Positions 1 through 5,441 of a stretch of 5,441 nucleotides of DNA are shown piece after piece. The notes beneath the pieces were generated by a model. That model searched no databases, was not told the origin of the DNA, and saw nothing but the letters and a program-made list of their open reading frames with translations. Each line of letters opens with the position of its first letter. The first letter of the stretch is position 1. The stretch lies in the NCBI GenBank assembly GCA_007127615.1, contig SKZB01000465.1, forward strand, positions 1 through 5,441. Direction: 5' to 3'. The position numbers and the translations under genes were made by a program. The stretch is from Phycisphaerales bacterium. Its GTDB lineage: Bacteria > Planctomycetota > Phycisphaerae > Phycisphaerales > SM1A02.

Positions 1-951
1 CACGGCGAGATGCTCATCGACCACCCCGTCAGTTGCGTGGACTGCCACGACCCCGACACGATGAAGCTGCGCGTGACCCGCCCCGCTTTCAAGGAAGGGA
101 TCCGGCAGTACAAGGCCTCGAAAGGTATCCACGATTACGACGTGAACCGGGACGCCTCCCGGCACGACATGCGCACGTTCAGTTGTGCGCAGTGCCACGT
201 GGAGTACTACTTCACCAAGCCGGACAACCAGCTCGTCTACCCCTGGCACAAGGGCGTCAAGGTGGAAGAGATCGAAGCGTACTACGACGAGATCGGTTAC
301 TTCGACTGGGAGCACGGCATCACCGGCGGGAAGATGCTCAAAGCCCAGCACCCGGAGTTTGAACTCTGGAAACAGGGTGTCCACGCGCAGGCGGGCGTCT
401 CCTGCGCCGATTGCCACATGCCCTACCGCAGGGTCGGCGCGATGAAGGTTTCCGATCACCACGTGCGGAGTCCGTTGCTCGATGTCGCGGCCTCATGCCA
501 GACGTGCCACAACGTGCCGGAAGCCGAACTGCTGTACCGCGCCCACACGACCCAGGACCGCACCCGCGCCCTGATCGACCGCGCCGGCGAGGCGTTGATG
601 GATATGATCGACGCCATCGTTGAAGCCAAGCGTGCCGGGGCAACGGATGAACAGCTCGCCGAAGCGCTCGATTTCCAGCGCAAGGCCACGTGGCGGCTGG
701 ACTATGTCTACTCGGAGAACTCCATGGGTTTCCACGCCCCGCAGGAGTCGGCGCGGATTCTCGGGGAATCCATGGACTACTCCCGCCGCGCGGTCGCCTC
801 CGCGCTGCGCGCCAAAGCCGATCCCCGGGGTGAACCGCGCGACGTTGAGCGTCTCCCGGTCGAAGGGGTCACGCCGGATGAGAAAGCGCCACCGATGCGG
901 GACCTTGAGACCGATCGTGATCGCCGCGCCGAAGTGGGCGCGAGACCGTAG
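1..951 (+). CDS. nrfA: Ammonia-forming cytochrome c nitrite reductase (NrfA), C-terminal part, 5' end outside window
   Basis: This is the periplasmic pentahaem enzyme that reduces nitrite to ammonium with six electrons, the terminal step of dissimilatory nitrite ammonification. The frame is open from base 1, so the ATG at 10 is probably internal and 316 codons are visible. Four CxxCH haem sites appear in family order: 34-48 (CVDCH), 184-198 (CAQCH), 403-417 (CADCH) and 496-510 (CQTCH), matching haems 2-5 of E. coli NrfA. The haem 3 site runs into VEYYF; its Glu (202-204) and Tyr (205-207) match the calcium ligand and active-site Tyr. KAQHP at 340-354 supplies the calcium-site Lys and Gln and the active-site His (349-351). 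A conserved His-Ala-Pro at 733-741 fits a distal haem ligand. The haem 1 CxxCK site, catalytic Arg and signal peptide must lie upstream. The last 40 or so residues are a charged, proline-bearing tail. No nrfH follows; it could precede the gene. The family call is firm. Confidence 0.95.
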   Translation, partial: HGEMLIDHPVSCVDCHDPDTMKLRVTRPAFKEGIRQYKASKGIHDYDVNRDASRHDMRTFSCAQCHVEYYFTKPDNQLVYPWHKGVKVEEIEAYYDEIGYFDWEHGITGGKMLKAQHPEFELWKQGVHAQAGVSCADCHMPYRRVGAMKVSDHHVRSPLLDVAASCQTCHNVPEAELLYRAHTTQDRTRALIDRAGEALMDMIDAIVEAKRAGATDEQLAEALDFQRKATWRLDYVYSENSMGFHAPQESARILGESMDYSRRAVASALRAKADPRGEPRDVERLPVEGVTPDEKAPPMRDLETDRDRRAEVGARP

Positions 952-959
952 GCCAGCGG

Positions 960-2024
960 CTACACCATCCGCGCCCCGGCGGCGCGGGCGGCTTCGACGA
1001 TCCGTTCCGCGGTGCGAACCGCCGCGAAGCCATCCTCCGCATTGACCCTCGGGCGGCGACCGGTCCGGACGCAGTCGAGAAAGTCATCGATCTGCGCCCG
1101 CAGCGGTTCCTGATCGCCGACCTGGAGTTCATCCACCTGGATCAGCTCCAGGTAGTTCACCTGCGAGAGGTCCTTGCCGGTGCGCAGTTGCTCGCGAACT
1201 TCCGCCAGCTGTGACTCGTTCGCGGTCTTGCGCACGACCGTGCCCTTCCGCTCGACGAAATCGGCGGAGACGTAGGCATCTTCGCTGATGATGCGCAGCT
1301 TGCGTTCGGTCTTGAGCGCCAGGCGCGAGGCGGTCACGTTGGCGACACAGCGCACGCCATCGGCACCGGGCGGGAACGTCAACCGCGCGTTGCAGACGTC
1401 TTCGTGTTCACCGAGGACGGAAACCGCGTTGGCCTGGACGTCTTCCGGCTCCTCACCCACCAGCATCATGAGCAGATCAAGATCGTGGATCATCATGTCG
1501 AGCACCACGCCGACGTCCACGCTGCGGAACGTCATCGGGCTGATGCGGTCCATTTCAATGAAGCGCGGCGTGATGTCGTCGAACTGGCGAATCGCCTGCA
1601 TCACCGGGTCGTAGCGCACGATGTGGCCGACCTGCAGGATGGCGCCCCAGCGCTTCGCCGCTTCGACGAGCGCTTCGGCTTCGGCGACATCCGGGGCGAG
1701 CGGTTTTTCGATCAGGCACGCCACCCCGCTCGCGAGCAGCACTTCCGCCGCGGCGCGGTGGTGGATCGTCGGCGTGGCGATGGTCACCGCGTCGACGCCG
1801 GCATCGAGCAGTTGTTCGACGGTTTCGAACGGCCGGCCGCCCCACTCCTCGGTCATGGTCTTCCGCGCTTCGGGGTTCGTATCGACCACGCCGATCAGCT
1901 CCGCGCCCGGGTGCTGGGCATAATTGCGCACATGGTGTCGGCCCATGCGTCCGGTCCCGATCACGCCGCAGCGAATCGTCCGGTTCGGCTTGACTTCCGG
2001 CGCGGTGCTCTGGCTCATCATCAT
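960..2024 (-). CDS. Gfo/Idh/MocA-family NAD(P)-dependent oxidoreductase, possibly UDP-sugar 3-dehydrogenase-like
   Basis: This is a predicted cytoplasmic dehydrogenase of 354 residues, a normal length for the family. The N-terminal Rossmann fold starts with CGVIGTGRMG (residues 19-28), binding NAD(P). A later strand ends in ATP (83-85), and EKPL (106-109) carries the family's catalytic Lys. The C-terminal half has the substrate-side D-x3-HD motif (D176, H180, D181). The stretch around RISPMTFRSVDVGVVLDMMIHDLDLL resembles UDP-GlcNAc 3-dehydrogenases of the GnnA type used in 2,3-diamino sugar lipid A synthesis, but that substrate is inference; family members are too varied for a firm call. An in-frame ATG at 2102 would lie inside the preceding gene. 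I prefer the first ATG of a triplet (2022-2024), 16 bases after that gene's stop, with GGAG 11 bases upstream. The gene is probably cotranscribed with the membrane protein gene and converges on nrfA. Confidence 0.9.
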   Translation of the reverse strand: MMMSQSTAPEVKPNRTIRCGVIGTGRMGRHHVRNYAQHPGAELIGVVDTNPEARKTMTEEWGGRPFETVEQLLDAGVDAVTIATPTIHHRAAAEVLLASGVACLIEKPLAPDVAEAEALVEAAKRWGAILQVGHIVRYDPVMQAIRQFDDITPRFIEMDRISPMTFRSVDVGVVLDMMIHDLDLLMMLVGEEPEDVQANAVSVLGEHEDVCNARLTFPPGADGVRCVANVTASRLALKTERKLRIISEDAYVSADFVERKGTVVRKTANESQLAEVREQLRTGKDLSQVNYLELIQVDELQVGDQEPLRAQIDDFLDCVRTGRRPRVNAEDGFAAVRTAERIVEAARAAGARMV

Positions 2025-2035
2025 CAAACGACGGA

Positions 2036-2039
2036 CTCC
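2036..2039 (-). promoter_or_regulatory. Ribosome binding site for the oxidoreductase gene
   Basis: GGAG on the minus strand lies 11 bases before the first of three consecutive ATG codons (2016-2024) and directly follows the TAA of the preceding gene (2041-2043). The spacing is slightly long. It favours the start at 2024 over the in-gene ATG at 2102. Confidence 0.5.
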
Positions 2040-2040
2040 G

Positions 2041-3162
2041 TTACGAGGATTCGGCAGCGCGGCCGGGCGGCTGCGCCGGGGCGGTTCGTCCCAGCCGTTC
2101 ATGGTACTCGCTGGTCTGCTCCTCGCGGCGGCGCCAGCGCTCCCGGTGTTCCCGGGCGTGCACGATCGAAAGGGTCACGCACGAGCTGACGCTGAAAAGG
2201 GCGTAGGCGAACACGGCCATGGAGACGATACTGACGAGCCAGCCGACCGTGGTCAGGGCGGAGAACATGAGGCGCAACGGGCTGAGCGGCCAGAGCGACG
2301 CCAGGAGGAATCCCAGACCGATCAGAAGCAATCCCGCGGAAATCGAGAACACGACACCGTTGAAGATCTCCTTGGCGGCGAAGTCGCGAACCCAGTCGGC
2401 AAGCTGCTCCAGCATCAGTGAGAGCATGATCAGTCCGGCCGCACCGAGCAGCAGACCGCCGGCGAAGAGGAGCCAGAGCGAAGAAATCAGAGTCGTCTCC
2501 GTCGCGGGCGTGAGTGCGATAGCCCAGAACGCGCCCAGACACGCCGGCCAACCGAGCTGAAGCCATCGGGCCGCCCGCCGCAGCCGGTTCGTGGCGTGGA
2601 ATCCGCGCCACACGGCTTCGGGCTGATCGATCGCGGGGGTCAGCCCCCACGCACCGAGCACCCAGATGAGTGAGGCCGGAAACATGATGCCGCCGGTCAC
2701 GGCCGGATTGAGCATCGCGCCGTAGGTGAACGCCAGGGTCACGAGCAGCGCGATGACGCTGCCCGAGGCGATGAGGCACGCGTGATGAAATCGGCGGATG
2801 AGATCGAGCGGCATCTCGCAGAGCGGATCGCCGGCTTTGGTGGTTTTCTCCGGTGAGCCGGGCAGGCCGCACTCGGGACAGTGGCCGAGAACGGGCAGGC
2901 CCCTGAGGTCGTAACCGCAGCCCAGACACTTCGCCCCCGGCGGCAGCGTGGAGACGAATGGTCCCGGCGCGGCCGCGGAATCTTCTGTCCGCGGCTCGAC
3001 TTGCAGGGTTCCCGCCTGCGCTTCCAATCTTGGTGACGTCTTGAGCGGGGGTTGGGGGGGCGTCCGGGGAGGCGTCCCGGGCGTCGAGAGCAGATCGATC
3101 AATTCATCCGCGTCGTCGCCGCCGCCCCGCCTGGGTTCGAGTTGGTAGTGCTCGCCCGACAT
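2041..3162 (-). CDS. Zinc-ribbon membrane protein with six predicted helices, function unknown
   Basis: I do not recognise a named family. With the start at 3162 the protein has 373 residues. Residues 1-78 are low-complexity, acidic then proline-rich (TPPRTPPQPPL at 30-40), and probably disordered. A four-Cys ribbon follows: C79, C82, C95 and C98 in CLGCGYDLRGLP...CPECG, a motif I associate with many Planctomycetota membrane proteins. Hydrophobic segments lie near 128-150, 153-175, 200-218, 224-252, 267-292 and 300-330. The C-terminus (336-373) is highly charged and basic. No enzyme motif is visible among the helices. A GTG at 3249 would add 29 Ser/Asp-rich residues. I prefer the ATG at 3162 because a -10-like element lies just before it and the added stretch looks non-coding, but neither start has a clear Shine-Dalgarno site. 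The oxidoreductase follows after 16 bases, suggesting one transcript. A role in envelope or membrane stress is possible but unsupported. Confidence 0.8.
   Translation of the reverse strand: MSGEHYQLEPRRGGGDDADELIDLLSTPGTPPRTPPQPPLKTSPRLEAQAGTLQVEPRTEDSAAAPGPFVSTLPPGAKCLGCGYDLRGLPVLGHCPECGLPGSPEKTTKAGDPLCEMPLDLIRRFHHACLIASGSVIALLVTLAFTYGAMLNPAVTGGIMFPASLIWVLGAWGLTPAIDQPEAVWRGFHATNRLRRAARWLQLGWPACLGAFWAIALTPATETTLISSLWLLFAGGLLLGAAGLIMLSLMLEQLADWVRDFAAKEIFNGVVFSISAGLLLIGLGFLLASLWPLSPLRLMFSALTTVGWLVSIVSMAVFAYALFSVSSCVTLSIVHAREHRERWRRREEQTSEYHERLGRTAPAQPPGRAAESS
2869..2928 (-). other. Zinc-ribbon motif coding segment (C-x2-C-x12-C-x2-C)
   Basis: Two CxxC knuckles encoded here, C79/C82 and C95/C98 of the membrane protein, are separated by 12 residues containing GYDLRGLP. 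The geometry fits a small treble-clef or rubredoxin-like zinc ribbon placed before the first helix, presumably in the cytoplasm. Metal binding is inferred from the four intact cysteines. Confidence 0.75.
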
Positions 3163-3169
3163 GCGGAAT

Positions 3170-3175
3170 ATTGTA
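3170..3175 (-). promoter_or_regulatory. Possible -10 element (TACAAT) of a leaderless promoter
   Basis: TACAAT on the minus strand ends seven bases before the ATG at 3160-3162, which would put transcription start at or near the A of the start codon. It lies in the locally AT-richer 102-base gap between the phosphodiesterase stop and this gene. The hexamer 17 bases upstream (CGGTCA) is a poor -35 match. No Shine-Dalgarno sequence precedes the ATG, which agrees with leaderless translation but does not prove it. Confidence 0.35.
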
Positions 3176-3264
3176 TCGGCGCCGATGGATCGTGACCGCG
3201 ACTCATTTCCGGTCGATCCGGAATCCGAATCTGAAAACAAGCTGTCCACGGGAGCCGGCCGGGC

Positions 3265-4653
3265 TCAGCGGCGCCGCAACCGCGGCTGGACACGGACCGG
3301 TTCCGGTCGCGCCGTCTCGGCCGGCTCGATGTCGAGCCACTGCGCGACGGTGGCGTGCAACTGGGTCGCGTGGACCCGGCCGAGATCGACGCCGCCGATC
3401 GTCCCCGGATAGCGCCAGACGACCATGATGCCGTTCATCTCATCGGTTTCGCGCGGATCGTAACCGTGCATGCCGAGCGGTCCGCCGAGTTCCCGGGCCG
3501 GACCGGTCACGCCCCGCGGCCGGGAGCTGAAGGTGTATCCCTGCTTGAGGTTGATGTAAACATCCCCGGTGCGGGTGGGATGATTGATCTGCCAGTGTTC
3601 CGGCGCTTCATCCCGGGGGAAGGCCCGCGCGAAATCATGGCGATTGATGCGTTGTACGAGCTCGCGCACCATCGCCCGGCGATCCCGGTCGCCGAGTTCG
3701 CCGTCGGGGTCCTGAATGAAGATGTGCCCGGTGTTGCCGCTGGTCACGGTCTCCACGTTGTGCACGCCTTCGAGGTCGGCAAGGTAGTTGATGTTGACGA
3801 GCGTATGCACTTCGGACATCCCGTGATCGGTGGTGAGCAACACGATCAGCTCATCATTGCCTTGACGAGTGTGTTCAAAGAGTTGCAGCGCGCGCGTGAG
3901 TGCGGCCCGCAGCAGCCCGTCAACCTCGGACAGCTTGTCGATCGGCGGCTGCGCATCGGGGCCGTGTTCATGGCCGAGACTGTCCGGTCCGACCATATAG
4001 CCCATCAGCAGGCGGAGCGGATCCCGCCTTTCCTCTTCATCCTCGCGTGCACGAAGGTCATTTTCCCAGACACCGAATAGTTGTTCGAGACGTTGCGCAT
4101 CGCTCAGGCCGCGGATGTAGCGTTCACCGTGATAATCCGTCGCATGTTCGCCCTCCTGCGAATGTGAAAGCGGCCAGTCGTAGACCGCGACGCGCACCCC
4201 CTGCCGCTGGGCGGTGGTCCAGATCGGCTCGGCGCCGAGCAGTTCCGGATTCCACGGATACCGGTGCAGGCGGCCGGTCTCGGCGTCGATGAACGAGTTT
4301 CCCGGCACGCCGTGCTCGCGCACCTTCGTGCCCGTCGCCTTGGAGACGTGGCTCGGAAAGGTCAACGAGGGGTAGATCGGCACGAACTGCGTGCTGTAGG
4401 CGCCTTCCTGCGCCATGCGGTCCAGGGTCGGCGTCTCGGCGCGGCCGATGTAATCCGGCCGGATCCCGTCGATGGTCATCCACAGGATCGTGCGGCGGGG
4501 CGTGTCGGGCGTTGCCTGAATGGCGGCGGACTCCGCGTGCGCCGCCGCGCCGTGATCCGCCGGCATCGACACCCAGAGCAGAAGCAGAAACGCAGAACCC
4601 GCAGGCACCAGTGATCTCAGCCAGGCGTGAATCGGATTGGCATCTCTTTTCAT
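3265..4653 (-). CDS. Exported type I phosphodiesterase / nucleotide pyrophosphatase-family hydrolase
   Basis: This is an alkaline phosphatase-superfamily enzyme related to NPP/ENPP phosphodiesterases, which hydrolyse phosphate diesters or pyrophosphates through a metal-bound Thr. The 462 residues begin with a signal peptide: basic MKRD, a hydrophobic core near 14-30 and a likely cleavage after AHA (38-40), so it should act outside the cytoplasm. The full two-metal set is present: D62 (IDGIRPD), nucleophile T98 (YPSLTFPSH), D224 and H228 (GPDSLGHEHGPD), D276 and H277 (TTDHGM), and H396 (GMHGYDP). Length fits bacterial members. The substrate cannot be read from sequence; nucleotides, phospholipid head groups or other phosphodiesters are all possible. 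I chose the ATG at 4653 over that at 4680 because AGAGG lies nine bases upstream and the signal peptide then starts canonically. It is separated from the zincin gene by 111 bases, so it may be transcribed alone. Confidence 0.92.
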   Translation of the reverse strand: MKRDANPIHAWLRSLVPAGSAFLLLLWVSMPADHGAAAHAESAAIQATPDTPRRTILWMTIDGIRPDYIGRAETPTLDRMAQEGAYSTQFVPIYPSLTFPSHVSKATGTKVREHGVPGNSFIDAETGRLHRYPWNPELLGAEPIWTTAQRQGVRVAVYDWPLSHSQEGEHATDYHGERYIRGLSDAQRLEQLFGVWENDLRAREDEEERRDPLRLLMGYMVGPDSLGHEHGPDAQPPIDKLSEVDGLLRAALTRALQLFEHTRQGNDELIVLLTTDHGMSEVHTLVNINYLADLEGVHNVETVTSGNTGHIFIQDPDGELGDRDRRAMVRELVQRINRHDFARAFPRDEAPEHWQINHPTRTGDVYINLKQGYTFSSRPRGVTGPARELGGPLGMHGYDPRETDEMNGIMVVWRYPGTIGGVDLGRVHATQLHATVAQWLDIEPAETARPEPVRVQPRLRRR

Positions 4654-4662
4654 CACGTGTGA

Positions 4663-4667
4663 CCTCT
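4663..4667 (-). promoter_or_regulatory. Ribosome binding site deciding the phosphodiesterase start
   Basis: AGAGG on the minus strand sits nine bases before the ATG at 4651-4653. The alternative ATG at 4678-4680 has no comparable site, so this supports the shorter protein. Confidence 0.65.
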
Positions 4668-4710
4668 GTCCAGGGATCATTCTTGACCGTTCGGATCGTT
4701 CGAGTTCGAG

Positions 4711-4716
4711 AGTATA
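4711..4716 (-). promoter_or_regulatory. Possible -10 element (TATACT) upstream of the phosphodiesterase gene
   Basis: TATACT on the minus strand differs from TATAAT at one position and lies in the 111-base gap 4654-4764. It would give a 5' leader of about 50 bases before the ATG at 4653. The hexamer at a 17-base spacing (CGGGCC) does not resemble TTGACA, so an activator, another sigma factor or chance are all possible. The remainder of the gap holds GC-rich sequence with only short inverted repeats and no clear terminator. Confidence 0.35.
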
Positions 4717-4764
4717 CGCGGTGGCCGGCGGGCGGCCCGATCCTCCCGGCGGGTCTCACCGGTT

Positions 4765-5193
4765 CTACCCGTATCCGAGCTCTTCGAGATCATCTTCCTC
4801 CAGGCCGAAATGGTGGCCGATCTCGTGCAGGAGCGTGATGCGAATCTCCTCGCGCACCTTCTTCTCGCCTCCCCATCCGGTGCCCTCTTCATCCTCCCAC
4901 GTTTCCCAGCCGCCCGCCTGCGAGACGATCCCCTCGCGAAACAGGTGGATCGTCTCCGGCATGTCGGCATCGTGCAGGTAGGACCGCTCCGTCAGCGGAG
5001 TGCCGCTGTGCAAGCCGCACAACGAAGACCGTTCCGATTCCGGATCCATGCCCAGCTCTTCGAGCAGTTCGCGCGAAGGATAATCCTCGACGATCAGAGG
5101 CGATTCTTCGAGCAGCGTATGCAGGCGCGGCGGCAGTTCGTGAAGAACGTCACCCAGCAGCGCGTCGAATCGCTCGCGTTCATCTTTCTTCAT
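4765..5193 (-). CDS. Zincin-like metallopeptidase-family protein (PF06262 type)
   Basis: This small predicted soluble protein of 142 residues is typical in length for the Zincin_1 (formerly DUF1025) family of putative zinc metallopeptidases. Its C-terminus carries the hallmark HEIGHHFGLEEDDLEELGYG (residues 123-142): H123, E124 and H127 form HExxH, and the HHFG plus LxxLGY ending is characteristic of the family. The position often occupied by a third-ligand Asp appears to be Glu (E133), flanked by D134. Residues 20-100 are acidic and contain a partly conserved core (IVEDYPS; GLHSGTPLTERS; MPETIHLFREGI). No signal peptide or membrane segment is seen. The ATG at 5193 is supported by GGAGG seven bases upstream and by MKKDERERF; the longer reading frame to 5361 is an overlap artefact over pyrD. 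Its start overlaps the pyrD stop (ATGA), so the two should be translationally coupled. The physiological substrate is unknown for the family. Confidence 0.9.
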   Translation of the reverse strand: MKKDERERFDALLGDVLHELPPRLHTLLEESPLIVEDYPSRELLEELGMDPESERSSLCGLHSGTPLTERSYLHDADMPETIHLFREGIVSQAGGWETWEDEEGTGWGGEKKVREEIRITLLHEIGHHFGLEEDDLEELGYG

Positions 5194-5441
5194 CCCCGCA
5201 CCTCCCCGATCAACTCCGTGAACGAGCGGCACCCCTGCCGCGTGACCCAGGCGGAGAGGCCGCGGTTGATCGAGCGCGGCAGGACCGGATCGACGAACAA
5301 CCCCGTGCCGATACCGATGCCCGAGGCACCGGCCAGAACAAACTCCGCCGCATCCTGCCACCTCATGACGCCGCCGAGTCCGATGATCGGCACGTTCGCC
5401 TCGCGGGCGACGCGGTCGTAGACCTCGCGCACCATGCGCAC
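5190..5441 (-). CDS. pyrD: Dihydroorotate dehydrogenase, class 1B, C-terminal part, 5' end outside window
   Basis: This is the C-terminus of an FMN-dependent enzyme oxidising dihydroorotate to orotate in cytoplasmic pyrimidine synthesis. Only 83 residues are visible and the frame is open to the window edge. IIGLGGV (19-25) and GASGIGIGTGLFVDP (38-52) are the paired FMN-phosphate-binding loops of the TIM barrel, and the ending (INRGL...SFTELIG) matches the class 1B C-terminal helix pattern. Class 1B enzymes usually pair with the iron-sulphur flavoprotein PyrK; no pyrK is visible here but it could lie beyond the edge. Other FMN-dependent TIM-barrel oxidoreductases share the GGV/GT loops, but the LFVDP plus C-terminal helix pattern favours PyrD. 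The TGA stop (5190-5192) overlaps the zincin ATG, so the two genes form one operon. Confidence 0.85.
   Translation of the reverse strand: MRMVREVYDRVAREANVPIIGLGGVMRWQDAAEFVLAGASGIGIGTGLFVDPVLPRSINRGLSAWVTRQGCRSFTELIGEVRG
5201..5205 (-). promoter_or_regulatory. Ribosome binding site for the zincin gene, inside the pyrD 3' end
   Basis: GGAGG on the minus strand (within GGGGAGGT) lies seven bases before the ATG at 5191-5193. It overlaps the last codons of pyrD and fixes the start of the zincin gene at 5193. Confidence 0.8.

Noticed and set aside
948..963. Bulged hairpin spanning both convergent stop codons (GTAG...CTAC) as a shared terminator
   Set aside because: The stem is only about six pairs with a bulge and has no T tract on either strand.
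2025..2102. N-terminal extension of the oxidoreductase to an ATG at 2102
   Set aside because: The added 26 residues overlap the 3' end of the membrane protein gene and are Pro/Arg-rich, without resemblance to the family's N-terminus.
1404..2189. Plus-strand open frame of 261 codons opposite the oxidoreductase
   Set aside because: It mirrors a well-supported Gfo/Idh/MocA gene, has a His/Arg/Ala-rich composition typical of antisense GC-rich frames and shows no domain motif.
4723..4737. GGCCG-CGGCC inverted repeat as a terminator for the pyrD-zincin operon
   Set aside because: It is a five-pair stem in very GC-rich sequence with no following T run on the minus strand; chance is likely.
5194..5361. 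N-terminal extension of the zincin gene to an ATG at 5361
   Set aside because: It would overlap pyrD by 56 codons in another frame, with Arg/Gly-rich shadow-like sequence, while the ATG at 5193 has an ideal ribosome binding site.
4810..5421. Plus-strand open frame of 203 codons opposite the zincin and pyrD genes
   Set aside because: It is antisense to two genes with clear family motifs and contains no recognisable motif itself.
1..5441. Defence system, CRISPR, transposon, tRNA or phage features
   Set aside because: No spaced repeats, transposase or integrase motifs, terminal inverted repeats or tRNA-like cloverleaf were seen; the genes look like ordinary chromosomal ones.

Overview
The window is GC-rich (roughly two-thirds G+C by eye) and densely coded. 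It holds six protein-coding genes, two of them cut by the window edges. One gene runs on the plus strand and five on the minus strand. No RNA gene, mobile element, CRISPR array or long repeat was found, and no gene-free gap exceeds about 111 bases. The organism is probably a Planctomycetota bacterium, perhaps of the Phycisphaerae type. That rests mainly on the membrane protein with a CxxCGYDLRGLP...CPECG zinc-ribbon motif, which I associate with that phylum, on the high GC, and on the gene mix. It is an inference, not a demonstration.

Layout from left to right: (1) plus strand, 1-951, the C-terminal two-thirds of a pentahaem ammonia-forming nitrite reductase (NrfA), with haems 2-5 and several catalytic and calcium-site residues visible. 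(2) minus strand, 960-2024, a Gfo/Idh/MocA-family NAD(P)-dependent oxidoreductase, convergent with nrfA and only 8 bases from it. (3) minus strand, 2041-3162, a six-helix membrane protein with a cytoplasm-type zinc ribbon. It lies 16 bases upstream of the oxidoreductase and probably shares its transcript. (4) minus strand, 3265-4653, an exported type I phosphodiesterase/nucleotide pyrophosphatase-family hydrolase of the alkaline phosphatase superfamily. (5) minus strand, 4765-5193, a small zincin-like metallopeptidase-family protein. (6) minus strand, 5190-5441, the C-terminus of a class 1B dihydroorotate dehydrogenase (PyrD), whose stop codon overlaps the start of gene 5 in an ATGA junction.

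The minus-strand genes seem to form at least three transcription units: pyrD plus the zincin gene (translationally coupled); the phosphodiesterase alone, with a possible -10 element and a good Shine-Dalgarno site; and the membrane protein plus the oxidoreductase, with a possible leaderless promoter. The genes do not form one obvious pathway: respiratory nitrite ammonification, a sugar-type dehydrogenase, an exported phosphohydrolase and pyrimidine synthesis sit side by side. I see no convincing evidence of a new defence, mobile or signalling system. The points most worth a second look are the zinc-ribbon membrane protein and its possible leaderless start, the GnnA-like features of the oxidoreductase, and the template-strand G-rich tract.
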